Positions 1-11,510 of a stretch of 64,000 nucleotides of DNA are shown here, one piece after another. This DNA comes from Torymus aiolomorphi (lineage: Eukaryota; Arthropoda; Insecta; Hymenoptera; Torymidae): the NCBI GenBank assembly GCA_036365515.1, contig CM070876.1, positions 130,147,394 to 130,211,393 of the forward strand, in the 5' to 3' direction. Within the stretch, counting starts at the first letter, position 1. Each line of letters begins with the position of its first letter. Made by a program: the position numbers and the translations under genes. Below the pieces are notes generated by a model that saw nothing but the letters and a program-made list of their open reading frames with translations, was not told the DNA's origin and did no database searches.

Positions 1-104
1 AGGGTAAGGGTGGAGTAGCGCCGAGGGAGTTTGTAGGAGGAAGCAGAAATGTAGTGTTCTAGGGAGAGTATGGAGCTGGAGGAATAGTGAGAATGCTCAG
101 GTTT

Positions 105-335
105 TTAAAGGCGAATTTCGCAACTCTTTAAAAAGCCGCATAGGAGAGAAATAATGTATGGTTTAGGAGCGTGCAAGAACTGTGAAATGATGTATGGAGG
201 GAAGATTTTTTGTTTGATTAAAGAGCGTGTGAGAGTGGTGCGTTGGTTGACGTAGCGGGGGCAAGACCAGAACACATGGTTGAGGTCTTCTGTGTCCCCA
301 CACTGACATTCTGGGGAGTCGGAGAGATTTTTTCA
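105..335 (-). pseudogene. 3' end of a non-LTR retrotransposon ORF2 (zinc-binding tail)
   Basis: Reading the minus strand in the frame that ends at a TAA at 105-107 gives a C-terminal tail with the arrangement C-x-C-G ... H-x4-C (around ECQCGDTEDLNH and WSCPRY, near 290-318). This is the zinc-knuckle-like tail found after the reverse transcriptase and RNase H parts of Jockey/R1/I-type non-LTR elements. The frame is closed by an in-frame TGA at 333-335 just upstream, and the sequence beyond it can only be read in shifted frames, so this is a decayed fragment. The element presumably continues upstream on the minus strand toward about 420, but nothing there is recognisable. The clade cannot be decided from this tail. 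Confidence 0.6.
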
Positions 336-1130
336 GAATAGGCTGAAAGCTAGGTTGTAGGCGACAGAGCTGCTGGCTGTTGAAGAGTCGCCAGGGCAAT
401 GGTTTTCGCGCAAAAAATGATGTAACTCCTGAGAGTGGGGGAAGTCATTTAACACACATCACCGAACGGCCCAGCGAGATGGCGCCATCCCTCGGAAATC
501 GGTACGGTGCTACCGATTAAGGTAGGTAGCGGCGCCTCCCTACTCTTAGCGTGTGCGGTACCACCAAAGACAGAAGGAACCGTCCGTATGATTTCAGCCA
601 CATTCAATGTGCTCCGAGCATATTAATTGATCGAAATTATCAAGTTGGTTACCCCAATATACTTTGACATTTCCAATGTACTTTGACATTTTCATAATTG
701 AACTAAAACTATTTATGCTCACCAAACGAATCGTTAACAACTAATCAAAACTGTCCTACTGAGGTGACAAACCTCATCCATCACTTATTTTGAGAGGGGA
801 TTTATGAGTGATCTATGAAAATAGCCCCAGTGGGGCAATGCAATCTTAGATTAAAGTCCTTCAACAATTTGTGCTTTAGAGATGAAATTCAAATAAGAAG
901 TTTATTAGAGAGCACGGCTTTATTTTACATAATTTAAGATTTTAAGGGCAAAGCTTATTAGTTTCTCATGACGTAAGGGTAAAATTTGTTAGTTTAACGT
1001 TTTTAAGAGTTCTGCGCTTAATTATAGATATTAGTTTATATAATTGAAGTTCTTATTTCCCTTTTTAAGAGTAAAATTTGACTCTAAATAATTTTATAAG
1101 GATTGAAAACTTCAATTATTTATTTATTTT
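336..1130. other. Gene-free stretch with a short GC-rich block
   Basis: There is no convincing coding frame here. A moderately GC-rich block lies at about 444-600, with the rest AT-rich. I tried to read the GC-rich block as rRNA or tRNA and could not support either. Confidence 0.3.
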
Positions 1131-1271
1131 TGTTGAAAGGGATTTTTTGCTTCCTCATAGAGGAAGCTTCGTAACGGTGAAAAAAATTTTCGAAAAAAAA
1201 ATGTTCAAAAAGATGTTTTAAGACGATATATGTGTATATTAGTCAATTTTGATCATTTTTGTTTTCGTGGA

Positions 1272-1274
<3 letters not shown>

Positions 1275-1321
<47 letters not shown>

Positions 1322-1326
1322 TGTGT
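1275..1326. repeat. (TG)n microsatellite
   Basis: This is a run of about 20 uninterrupted TG units with two later interruptions. It stands at the head of the repeat unit that leads into the tandem array at 1665-2530. The 69-codon frame covering it is only a Cys/Val translation of the dinucleotide. Confidence 0.9.
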
Positions 1327-1664
1327 ATATTTGAACTCTTCATATCTCCGAAACTAATCGACCGATTTTCGTCGGGTAAAGCTTATTTTCTTCGTCTCGC
1401 GGGAAAAGAAAGATACCCTGATGGATTTGAGTTTTTTTTATTTTCTTTTGTTTTATAACCAAAAAACGATTTTGAATTTTTAGATTTTTTGATTTTTTCA
1501 TATCTTACAGTCATTATTACATAATATAATAAACTTTTCTTGAAAGGTTTTTAAATTACCTATATTTTCCTTTTTTAAAATTTAAAATATCTTCACTCTG
1601 TCAATTGTTATTAAGGAAAACTTTTTTATATTTCATAAATTAATTTCTCAAAAAATATTTTATT

Positions 1665-2530
1665 TATCGACTTGAAATTTTAACCAGTTATTACACTAAT
1701 TGAAGACTATATATGGTTAAAAGTTCAAGAGATTATCTTCATTTGTTTTTTAGAAAAAAATTATTTTATAAAAAATTTGCGTTTTCGTTGTCGCACGATA
1801 ACTAGAACAAAAATTATCCAATCGTCGTGAAATTTGGCACAGATGTAGCTTTTATATACCTTCAGATCGAGTTCGTTGCCCAAAAGAATCGGTCCATTAC
1901 GAAAAAGGATATTTGAGGTTAAAAATTTTTAGAAAAAATTTCTGAATCGCATTTTCTCAGAGATTACTTGATTTATCGACTTAAAATTTCAACCACTTAT
2001 TAAACTTATAGAAGACTATATTTGGTTAAAATTTCAAGAGATGATCTTAATTTGTTTTTTAGAAAAGAATTATTTTAGAAAAAATTTGCGTTTTCGTTGT
2101 CGCACGATAACTAGAGCAAAAATTATCCAATCGTCCTGAAATTTGGCACAGATGTAGCTTTTATATATCTTCAGATCGAGTTCGTTGCCCAAAAAAATCG
2201 GTCCATTACGAAAAAAGATATTTGAGGTTAAAAATTTTTTTAAAAAATTTTCGAATCGCGTTTTCTAAAAAAATACATGATTTATCGACTTAAAATTTTA
2301 ACCACTTATTAAATTTATAGAAGACTATATTTGGTTAAAATTTCAAGAGATTATCTTAATTTGTTTTTTAGAAAAGAATTATTTTAGAAAAAATTTGCGT
2401 TTTTGTTGTCGCACGATAACAAGAGCAAAAATTACCTAATCGTCCTGAAATTTGGCACAGATGTAACTTTTATATATCATCAGATCGAGTTCGTTGCCCA
2501 AAAAAATCGGTCCATTACGAAAAAAGATAT
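1665..2530. repeat. Tandem array, three units of about 309 bp
   Basis: The same block (TTTATCGACTT ... GCGTTTTCGTTGTCGCACG ... ATCGGTCCATTACG) recurs with the marker GCGTTTT at 1779, 2088 and 2397, a period of 309 bp. The third unit stops abruptly before 2531. A piece of the same unit lies in inverse orientation at 59440-59540, so this is a dispersed family. There is no coding capacity. Helitron-type or satellite-like origin is possible but not shown. Confidence 0.85.
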
Positions 2531-2606
2531 AACGCACAGTTTAAGCTGAATCCGGACCCATGACCCTCTCCTAGTTAGTCTAACCGTACAAGATAAAGTA
2601 ATATAT

Positions 2607-3205
2607 GGCCGAATCCATCTCAAATCAGACAGCCCGCGTATGCCTATTTCACCTATCATGTTGAAATAAAAATATTTATGTTCTACTCGAAAAAATATTT
2701 TACACGTGTTTTTTTATTTTTTTGTTTCATCAAAATTTCATGCGTTCAGCGATGCCGAAAAATTCCGAGAAAATTCTTTCATTGAGAAAAAAAATTTTCA
2801 ATGTGATTTTCAAACTGCTATTGTTTCAGCAGTTTTTCGAGCTTTTAAACGTGTAACACACAATTTCACTCAGTTTTGAGTCCTCTTTAACGGCCTTAAT
2901 GTCATTTTCAAAAAAAATAAAAAATCCACGAGCTATGCACTTTTTACTGAAAAATTCATTTTTTAGGGAAGTGCCTTTTTCTCGAAAACCCCATGTTTTT
3001 TTTGCACAATTTTTGTTGTCGTGATAGAGGACGGTAATGCCTAGCTAGACGTATTTGTGAGATTCGGTACTTTTTCCCTGGGATAGCGATCACTAATGAG
3101 ATAACACACAAACAAATTTTTCACGCCTAATGCTTATATATAGTCAATGATATTAGAGTCAATGTAAAGGTATTTGTCTTTGTGTGTATGTAATATACAG
3201 GTACA
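2607..3205. repeat. Left TIR of transposon A
   Basis: This arm is an inverted copy of 5554-6153 with few differences. It ends inward at ATATACAGGTAC. A transcript reading both arms could form a long hairpin. Confidence 0.85.
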
Positions 3206-3225
3206 CATAACTATGTATTTATTTG

Positions 3226-5375
3226 TTATTTGCGTCTTTTTGATTTTTTATTTTTATACCTTTTTTTCATTTGTATACCTATTTTACTACCTTTGTTTTT
3301 CTGCTTCATTGTTCTTAATTCAGTAAGCGGACGATCAGCGGTCTTTGCTGTCAAACAATGTATTTTATCGTCACATGTTTTTTTAACCCATATATGAGTT
3401 TTTTGAATTCCAGGATACTTTGGAGTTGTAAGGCAATGCATATTTTTTTGTTTTCTGAATTGTTCTATTTCAGCATCTTGTAAATGTATTATTTTAATAG
3501 CATCAGTATATTTTTGAACATGTATTGCAAAATCATTTGCGTTTTGAATAGCTTCTTCAAGGGGCTCTCGAAGATTATGCGAAGTAGCATAATGCTTTAT
3601 AAGTCCACCCACACCATCTACAGCTCCTTTGCCGTGCCCAGTAGCAGAGAACAACCATTTTATATCACACGGTGCTCGTTTTAGTTCATCTAATTGAAAG
3701 CGATTTTTAAAGTGACTCGCAGCGCCGTCTGATACGATGGTAATTTTTTTAATTGAATCACAACAATTTTCTTTCAAGAATTTTATAATTTTTTGTACTG
3801 CTAGCAAAGCATACGCTGAATCATGTTTTCGGTCATCACTTATAACTGCGAAACTTTGTGTCGAATCCCCTTGATAAGAGACTGCTGTGAAAATAGAAAT
3901 TTGATCATTAACCCAATGATTTCCTTGAACAGCTTTATTATGAATCACAGCCCAGTTTTCAGCGAAGTCTATTTGAAGAACTAAATGATGTGAGTCTTTT
4001 TTAGCACTTTCTCTTTCTGTTTTTATAGCTTTGCGTTGTATATTTTTTACATACATGTGAGTACTAACCCTCATGGTCCAAACCGAAAGTTCATCTTTAA
4101 AAGCAGAAATTGATAGTGTCTTTTTAATCAGGTTTCCATTATCCCACAAAGCATATGTAATTTCTTCTGTGCCTTCTACATCTTGCAGTTTTAAAACATG
4201 AAACGTAATTCCCTTAATCCCTGGACATAGTTTACATTCTTGTAAATAACATAAATCAGATGGCTCAGAACACATTGTTGCATTTATTATTTGTGACCGA
4301 CTTTCATCCAACTCTGTGACGTTACTCCCTCTAAAATTAATTAAGCTCGTAAGAAATAAATCATAATTTGCGCAATAGATACAGAGACAAACTTCTTTGA
4401 TGGGGCTAAGTAAGACATACTTTGGTCGCAAACTATAAAATTTCGATTTTCCAATTCTCAATTCTGGATAATCATTTTTAAATACTTTATACGTCTCTTT
4501 TAAACTTCGAGTAAGAAAACGCTTAACTTTTTTCTCTTTTTTATTGTTAACTTTAATTGTAACAACGTCACATTTATTAGGACTTTGTCTTGAACAATTA
4601 AAATCATCATTTAAATAATATTCCATAACAATTTTTTCCATGTTTTCATCAATCGGATGGCCTGAATTTGCATCTGGTTCTGAATAAATTCCTTTTTCTT
4701 TAACAAGATTTCTCGATTTGTTGATCATATACATTGTTATTTCTGGAAATAAAGATAAAATTTCATGTTTTGTAAAGGATGAAGGTAGCAAAGTCAGAAT
4801 TTTTATTTTTTCTGATACCGTAGAACACTTTTGCAAGGCTAGACCAAGATTTTGTATCCATTCTGTACAATGGCATACAGTTGATTCATTTGCTGTTATA
4901 GAAACGTCATAAACATTGTTCAACTTCACATCAAGGGTATTAGACAATGTTGAAAGTATTTTTTTTTCTTCTTTGTTACGTAATTTTCAATTGATTTTTC
5001 ATATATAAGATTTTTTCTTTTAAGAGGCGATACAGAACCTAAGAAAGATGTACTTATTTCATTATTAAATTCTTCAATGCGTTCTGGAGTACTTGGTAAA
5101 AAATCTTCATCTCTATCAACTACGTTATCGGTAACTTCATTATCCGTTATAAATTCATTGTCAGTACTACTCACCAATTCTAAAGCACGATTGTAACAAT
5201 GTTGACACAGATATGTAGAAGGTGTCAAAGGTAAATGAGGATAGAGGTGCTTCAATGGATGAGCAAGATTCTCAAGTTGTTTTAAACGTACGGAACTAGA
5301 TTTGTAAATAATTTGTTTGTGTTTGTCTAAAAAGTCTGCACATTTGATTCTCTCTGTTGAGTAATATTGAGACAT
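3226..5375 (-). pseudogene. DDE-type transposase of transposon A, broken by one frameshift
   Basis: Two open segments lie end to end on the minus strand: 5375-4926 (149 codons) and 4947-3226 (573 codons). They overlap in different frames at an A9 run (T9 on the plus strand, 4959-4967), so a single-base indel in the homopolymer explains the break. The combined product would be about 715 residues. The N-terminal part has a Cys and a CxxC pair (YLCQHCYNRA), probably a zinc finger. The middle has CLCIYC and CYLQECKLCPG. Candidate catalytic acids are in LQIDFAENW, IVSDGAASHFKN and ATGHGKGAVDGVGG. The C-terminus is Lys/Arg-rich. The start is taken as the ATG at 5375. The +0 and shifted frames are otherwise free of stops, so the break is recent or a sequencing artefact. 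Confidence 0.75.
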
Positions 5376-5553
5376 CGTAGTTGAGTTGATAAGGTGTAAA
5401 TATGTAATAATTTTCCAAAAGATGATGGTTTTAAATAAGACGAGATGTGTGATATATAGCAGAAACCGAACTTTTCTTTGTAAATGTTAAGTCAAACCAT
5501 ATCCATCTAGCGGACAAATGTACTAGTACATATACTCCTATAAGTAGGCGCAC

Positions 5554-6153
5554 GTACATGTATATTACATACGCACAAAGATAAATACCTTTACATTGAC
5601 TCTAATATCATTGACTATATATAAGCGTTAAGCGTGAAAAATTTGTTTGTGTGTTATCTCATTAGTGATCGCTATCCCAGGAAAAAAGTACCGAATCTCA
5701 CAAATACGTCTAGCTAGGCATTACCGTCCTCTATCACAACAACAAAAATTGTGCAAAAAAAACATGGGGTTTTCGAGAAAAAGGCACTTCTCTAAAAAAT
5801 GAATTTTTCAGTAAAAAGTGCATAGCTCGTGGATTTTTTATTTTTTTTTTGAAAATGACATTAAGGCCGTTAAAGAGGGCTCAAAACTGAGTGAAATTAT
5901 GTGTTACACGTTTAAAAGCTTGAAAAACTGCTGAAACAATAGCAGTCTGAAAATCACATTGAAAATTTTTTTTCTCAATGAAAGAATTTTCTCGGAATTT
6001 TTCGGTATCGCTGAACGCATGAAATTTTGATGAAACAAAAAAATAAAAAAACACGTGTAAAATATTTTTTCGAGTAGAACATAAATATTTTTATTTCAAC
6101 ATGATAGGTGAAATAGGCATACGCGGGCTGTCTGATTTGAGATGGATTCGGCC
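5554..6153. repeat. Right TIR of transposon A
   Basis: This is the inverted partner of 2607-3205. The inner end begins at GTACATGTATATT and the outer end is GGATTCGGCC followed by ATAT. Confidence 0.85.
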
Positions 6154-6483
6154 ATATATAAAGTATATTATAAAGTATTAAATTTTAAATATTAGAAGTA
6201 AAAATTAATTAAAGGGATCAATAAATTAAGTTTGAGGAAGCTACATGCCAATGAATTGGCAGCGGTTTTTTTTAAGGGTGAAGGGAGCCCCTTTTCCACC
6301 GCTCCCTTCTGTGAGACTCTCTATGGATCCGCTAGGACTCTACTCGACAGAATATATCGAGAGCACACCAAGCTATCCATCCCAGGATAATAAATAAAAT
6401 AATGCCATTTACGCTAAAAATCCTGGTCGTCTCTCCTTGTACCCTTTATTTTTATTTAGTTAATTACAAGGTGATGTTACAAA
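6154..6483. other. Flank and probable 3' LTR remnant of Gypsy element A
   Basis: The sequence contains no gene. On the minus strand a TGTAAC beginning near 6478 follows the Gypsy coding end and is followed by AATAAA-like signals, so an LTR of roughly 200 bp is possible, but no second copy exists to test it. At 6229-6275 is a short repeat (TTTGAGGAAGCTACATGCC) that recurs inverted at 59359-59398 and, degenerated, at 32834-32872. Confidence 0.35.
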
Positions 6484-6510
6484 ATTACATAATTTTACGC
6501 AGTGAGAACA

Positions 6511-7306
6511 TTAATTAGGGCGCAAGTACGCATATTTCAATTTATCTAGGTACACTACCTTAGTTCGGCTATTACCGATATCGATTCGCGCATTTCGATC
6601 ACCCATTATTTCAATAATTTTATATCTCCCGGCATATTGCTCGTTAAATTTACCTATCTGAGGTTCTTTTAATAAATAGGCGTCTTCCCCTTCTTTAAAA
6701 TCTTTAATATTTAGTTTTTGATCGTAATATCGCTTAGATTTTTCTTTAGCTTCAAGTATTTTTTCTTTTGTAGTTGCTTGCGAATAATTTACCTTAGCTA
6801 TTAATTCATCGAGATACATCACATACGTTTTATCGATTACTTTATTGTCAAATTCGGGGGGGGGGGCGAGCCGTTTGACCGAAAATTAGTTCGTAAGGAG
6901 TAAATTCATGAACAGAATGGACCGTTGTGTTGTACAAAAACACCGCACATCTAACCCAATCTGCTTTATCTATATACATTTTTAAATATTCTACTAAGGT
7001 ATGGTGGCTGCGTTCTAATGATGCTATTCTTTGCGGCCTAAATGCAGTAGATCTACGCTGTTTTATCCTAAATATTTTTGCAAATTTATTTAATAATTGA
7101 CTCTGGAAATTACTTCCTTGATTGGTTTTAATGGCCTTTGGACAACCAAATCTACAAATAAATTCTTGCGAAAATACTGTGGCTACCATTTCCGCAGTGA
7201 TGTCAGAAAGTGGGAGTACATCTGAATATTTAGTTAAGTTACATTGTAAGGTTAACAAATACTTATTTCCGGCAATTGTTATTGGTAAGGGTCCAATAAT
7301 GTCCAT
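6511..7306 (-). pseudogene. Gypsy element A: integrase core and C-terminal domain
   Basis: The segment 7306-6848 encodes the catalytic core. MDIIGPLP holds the first Asp, KTNQGSNF stands where families have T-D-Q-G-S, and SLERSHHTL holds the Glu. The second catalytic Asp is therefore Asn, which should abolish strand transfer. After a frameshift near 6830-6850, 6822-6511 encodes the C-terminal region (LLKEPQIGKFNEQYAGRYKI) that in 17.6/297-like elements binds DNA. The frame ends with a stop at 6511-6513, shortly before the putative LTR. It continues pol from the H2C2 domain upstream. This is dead on two counts: the missing Asp and the frameshift. Confidence 0.8.
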
Positions 7307-7308
7307 TT

Positions 7309-8355
7309 CTAGGATTTCGAAAGCTTCAGAAAGCTGGTTATTGTCATGGGAAATTTAGTTTTCACGCAAACAAGTTTTCTTTTCTGACATTCCTCGCACG
7401 TTCTGACATATTTAGTAATCTCTTCCTTCATACCAGGCCAGAAATATTGTTCGCGAATACGTTGGTACGTTTTCGAAATACCTTTATGACCTCCAACCGC
7501 GGAATCGTGCGCTTCATTAATAATTATAATTGCTGGGAGGTCGTTAGGTGATGGAATGACGACTTCTCCGATACAAATTGTAATTTTTAAATCCCCCGTA
7601 TTCCATTTAAAACGTAGCGCTACTTCAATAGGTAACCAATGCAATTTTTCTAAAGCATCGCCATTTTTTGATATGCTAACAGAGACTACGCCCTTCTTGC
7701 TCATTGCAGATTGTAAAGAAGTAAGACAGTCAACAACTGTAATAATCGCGGGTGCATCATCAGCCTTGTCTTTAATAAAAAGTGAATAAATAATTTTTTT
7801 AGTATGAAGCTCCGTTCTGACAATCGCGCCTACACCAATATTTTGTTCTCGTAATCCGTCTAAGTCTATCATACCTAAATCAGTCAATTGTTGGCATACA
7901 GGAGTGATTAATTCACAGTCTACGGACATAAAATCAGCAATATTGTCTTGTCTCATTACCAATTGATCACTGGAATATGCGACGTGTTCAATTATAAAGG
8001 CAAAGCTTACACCAACGACAGGAGAGGAGTTATAATTATTTATATGAATATCAGATATACAAGGATCATGATCGCCCACTAGCAAGAAATGTGTCATGGG
8101 ATAAATCATCCGTCGTCTTTTTAAAAGTAAGGTTACCTCGTGCACACTAGCTTTATTAGTCTCATTCACAACAACGCCCATTGTGGTTCCCAGCAAATCC
8201 ATGCTGGGACCACCAGCCCTATTGACACCTGTCGCAGCACCCAACAAATCCATGCTGGAGCTACAGGCCCACGTATTGACACCTATCGCAGCACCCAGCA
8301 AATCCATGCTGGAGCTACCGACCCACGTATTGACCAAGTCATCATCTGTTCTCAT
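7309..8355 (-). pseudogene. Gypsy element A: spacer and integrase H2C2 zinc domain
   Basis: The C-terminal third of this 348-codon frame reads HDSAVGGHKGISKTYQ ... FWPGMKEE ... CEECQKRK, the HHCC zinc-binding domain that precedes the integrase core. The middle part is the usual RNase H-to-integrase linker. The N-terminal 60 codons are unusual: they come from a minisatellite of 51-54 bp at 8191-8345 and have no counterpart in the family. A frameshift separates this frame from the core at 7306. Confidence 0.75.
8191..8345. repeat. Minisatellite, three 51-54 bp units inside Gypsy pol
   Basis: The block CAGCAAATCCATGCTGG recurs at 8191, 8242 and 8296, followed by a variable segment with CCCACGTATTGACACC. 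The units keep an open minus-strand frame. Confidence 0.8.
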
Positions 8356-8426
8356 TATTCCATAAGGAAGGGATTCAGAATCTTCTGAATTGTCCTCGTC
8401 CTTATGGACTTCTGCCTCCAGAGACT

Positions 8427-8744
8427 TCAGAATGATAGGACCTTTGGAATCCTCTGAACTTCTTCTGTCCCTGGGGCTAGCTTCAGAGGCTCCGAAATGA
8501 TAGGACTTTTGGAATCCTCTGAACCTTTTCTATCACTGGGGACTAGCTTCAGAGGCTCCGAAATAATAGGATTTTTGGAATCCTCTGACCTTTTTCTGTC
8601 ACTGGGGACTAGCTTCAAAGGCTCCAGAATAATAGGATTTTTGAACAAAAGGAATAAATGTTCAATGATTCTTTCTGTCTGAAGGATCGGATTCCGAGAT
8701 AGGACGTCAGCATTCGTATTTATTATTCCAAGTTTATATACCAT
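8427..8744 (-). pseudogene. Gypsy element A: end of RNase H plus 65-bp repeats
   Basis: The start of the frame reads KLGIINTNADVLSRNP, the G-x-x-N-x-A-D-x-L-S-R end of the Ty3/Gypsy RNase H domain. Downstream the frame is filled by three copies of a unit of 65-66 bp (marker GGAATCCTCT at 8446, 8511 and 8577) encoding PIISEPLKLVPSDRK-type repeats. This is the second minisatellite within about 450 bp of the same pol linker. Frameshifts isolate it on both sides. Confidence 0.7.
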
Positions 8745-8774
8745 ATCGTATTCATATTTTTGTAACTTAGTTCC

Positions 8775-10124
8775 TCACATGCCCACTCGAGCCATCGTAT
8801 CCTTCAGGCCAATCAGCCATATCAGTGATCGATGATCCGTAACCAAGGTAAATTTTTTACCATACAGATAAGAACTGAAATGAGTCACTGCTCTAACTAC
8901 AGCTAAAAGCTCCTTTTCTGTCGTGGTATATCTCGTCTCAGCGTCTAACATGGTTGAGGAGTAATAAGCGATGGGCAAATCATTACCTATAGGCCTTGAC
9001 TAAGAACCGCTCCTATCGCGTAATCTGATGCGTCCATAGTTAAAATGAAAGGTTAGTTAAAATTTGGAAATTGCAACAAGGGTTGGGAGCATAACAGAGA
9101 TTTTAACTCAGTAAACGCGACTTCTTGATTGGTTTCCCAAACGAAGGGTATTTCTTTCTTTAATAAGACATTCAAAGGTTTTGTAATCTTCGCAAAATTT
9201 CGGATCAAGCGGCGATAATACCCAGCTAAACCTAGAAATTGTTTTATATTTTTACGGGTTTTTGGATGCGGAAAATAAAAAACTGCTTCTGTTTTCTTTG
9301 AATCAGGCCTTACTCCGTTTTCTGAAATTACGTGACCTAAATACGATACTTCCTTTCTGAGGAATAGGCACTTATCAGGTTGCAATGTTAATCCGGCAGT
9401 TTTTTATTCTACCGAATAATTTTTTAATTTTTTCATTATGTTCTTTTAATGAGACTGCGTATAACACAATGTCGTCCATATACACAAATAATTCGATACC
9501 TTGCAACCCAGTAAGTATTCTTTCCATCAGAGCTTGGAAGGTAGCCGGAGCTTCCCTCAGACACCTTGCCATTCGTTTGAATTGTAAATGTTGAAATGGT
9601 GTCGAAAATGCGGTTTTAGAAGAATCTTCAGGATCAATGGGAACCTGATGGAAACCCGAGGCTAAATCTAATGTTGAAAAGTATTTACATCGTCCTAATT
9701 GGTCGAGAATTTTGGTGATGTTAGGCAAGGGGTAGGCCGAAGCTATTGTTTTTTCATTAAGTTTTCTAAAATCGATAACTAACCTCCACCTTCTGTTACC
9801 CTTTGAGTCAACTTTTTTTGGCACTATCCAATGGGGCGAATTATATGGAGACTCGAACTTCTCAATAATATCATCTTCCTTTGACTTCTCTACCTGTCTC
9901 TGAATTTCGTCCCTGAGATGTGGAGGGTGTCTATATTGTCGAACATTTATAGGAACATTATCAGTCGTGGGAATTTTATGTTTTACTACCGAAATTTTAC
10001 TTAATTTATCCCCAGGAAAATGAAACTGATAAGGAAACTCCTTTACTAATTGCCGAATGTTACTTAGCTCTTCCGCGCTAAACTCTTTTAAATCCAAAGC
10101 TGCAATCTTTGCGGGCTTTTTCAA
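8775..10124 (-). pseudogene. Gypsy element A: reverse transcriptase and RNase H
   Basis: The RT runs from about 10124: SPYNSPHWIVPKK, RLVIDFRKLNEKT, FSTLDLASGFHQVP and the YMDD box in ELFVYMDDIVLYA near 9470. The segment that should read FKRMPFGLKNAPATFQ is scrambled (KRMARCLREAPATFQ), a short double frameshift. The thumb and connection follow at 9385-9053 (YLGHVISENGV, FLGLAGYYRRLI). RNase H follows at 8978-8775 (YYSSTMLDAETRYTTTEKE, LVTDHRSLIWL). At least three frame changes interrupt it. YMDD, rather than the more common YVDD, is kept. The protein would copy the element RNA in virus-like particles if intact. Confidence 0.85.
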
Positions 10125-11173
10125 TATCGTTGTTATTTATTGCCCTTATATCCCTTACGGGGACGATGGTATGATCAAAAGGCTCTAATGTCACTGGTAG
10201 TATATATTTATAATAAACAGATGCGCATAACCCTCTTTATTTTTAACTATACATTCGCCCGCGAAAATACCGGGTCCTGCTTTAAGTTTAGGTATACATC
10301 CACTCTATTAATCATTATTTTGAATTTTAACTCTGTATAAAGTCTTAGTTCGAGCTGGTAAATAGATATTGTCATGGCTCACAAAAGGGATCGCCTGGGT
10401 ATTGCTACGATTTAATATCAACTGCTCCTTTAAGAACGAAAGTTTGGCATACTTTGTCCTTAGAAATCCTAGTCCGAGAATACCGTCATGTTCGAAAAGG
10501 AAAATTATCTGACACTATATTCATGCGACAACGTACATCTCCGAAATTAATATCTACCCATCCTATCGTTTTTACCAAGCCCTCGCTTATACCTGATAAT
10601 CCGTATAACATATCCCGATTAATAAGCGTACCGAGTTTAAGAATATTTAATTTAAGCAGATTCAATTCAGATTCTGTATCTATTAGAAATGGCGGATTAC
10701 CAATTCTTAAAGAAGAACTTTGTAACGTTACACAGGGAGCTCTTGTTTCGCCTGTTCTCCCGATCGCGACAATGGCTCGATTTTGGACACCGATGTCGTC
10801 GGTTGACCGCTTGTCACTGTTGTTCATGGGACGAACGCGATTCGCGTTTAAAGACCCTGGCAAAGACTGCCCCCCTTTAGTGCCATTTTTCAAAAAACAT
10901 CTCTCGGTAGAGTGCCCGGCTCGTTTACAAAAGTCGCAAAAATAACTAACCCTGCGCCGCTTGTTTTCACGATTATCTCTACAATTTTTTGAAATATGTC
11001 CTATCTCCACATTGAAAACACTTAATTGTGAAGCGAGAACTTGATTGATCGTTACATTTTTCTAATTCAGGTTCAATTGGATTGCAAATTACTTGATTCG
11101 CCGGTTCCGATCGCGGATAATCCCCTCTACTTGCACCTTTCCTCTGATTAACGAGACGTTCGATGTCAATCAT
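10125..11173 (-). pseudogene. Gypsy element A: nucleocapsid zinc knuckles and protease
   Basis: Reading leftward, 11173-10979 ends in KCFQCGD and 11010-10486 starts with GHISKNC, so one CCHC knuckle is split by a frameshift. A second knuckle, CDFCKRAGHSTERC, is intact. The aspartic protease active site reads FLIDTESELNLL, where the family has D-T-G: Gly is replaced by Glu. The flap region and GILGLGFLRT follow. An in-frame stop ends the protease extension near 10320. Sequence from 10130 to 10320 joins protease to RT without a clear frame. Capsid coding and the 5' LTR are missing, so the element is 5' truncated near 11200. Confidence 0.75.
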
Positions 11174-11223
11174 TGATAATGAAAATGTAGCTTATATAGG
11201 CGAAAATGACCATAATCTTTCAA

Positions 11224-11297
11224 GCGAGTTATAGCGTAATGGATAGGGTGCCTGCGCAGGAAACCAAAGTTCGTGAGTTCGATTCTCGGTTGGATCG
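11224..11297 (+). tRNA. tRNA-like sequence (pseudogene or SINE head)
   Basis: There is a perfect A box (TAGCGTAATGG at 11232) and a good B box (AGTTCGATTCT at 11276), 43 bp apart, followed by T-runs at 11302 and 11315 that could end Pol III transcription. The T arm folds with one mismatch. The anticodon arm and acceptor stem do not pair cleanly, so I cannot assign an isotype. A decayed tRNA-Arg-like gene or a tRNA-derived SINE head fits best. Confidence 0.4.
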
Positions 11298-11403
11298 GAA
11301 ATTTTATGTATCACTTTTTTTCTGCGATAATGTATTTGCTATCCATTGAGGAAACAAGTTTCATTAACGAATAAGCGTTATATATTATTTTTTTTGTTTG
11401 TAT

Positions 11404-11510
11404 TGTTACGTGATTTTTCACTTAATTAATCACGTGAGAAATTGCGCCAAATCGTCGCGTGAGAAATCACGTGAGAAATCATATGATTAATCCCGTGATT
11501 TTTTCGCCAG
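11404..11510. repeat. CACGTGA-rich stretch
   Basis: ATCACGTGAGAAAT and near relatives (GTCGCGTGAG, TACGTGATTT, CCCGTGATTT) recur about every 15-20 bp in both orientations. It is a weaker version of the array at 26395-26515. Confidence 0.6.

Larger units (their letters stand above)
2607..6153 (-). mobile_element. DNA transposon A with 600-bp TIRs (Sola-like, tentative)
   Basis: The element is bounded by inverted GGCCGAATCC termini. The left arm (2607-3205) matches the right arm (5554-6153) over about 600 bp. Both outer edges carry ATAT, consistent with a 4-bp target duplication, although the AT-rich palindromic flank leaves 6 bp (ATATAT) possible. The space between the arms holds one transposase on the minus strand. 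A 4-bp duplication and a transposase with DFxEN, SDGAxxxFKN and HGKxxxDG motifs fit what I know of the Sola superfamily, but I assign this from memory of family traits and not by alignment. The relative at 19630-22916 has a related protein. Confidence 0.8.

Noticed and set aside
440..640. GC-rich block considered as an rRNA fragment
   Set aside because: No stretch could be matched to conserved 18S, 28S, 5.8S or 5S cores on either strand.
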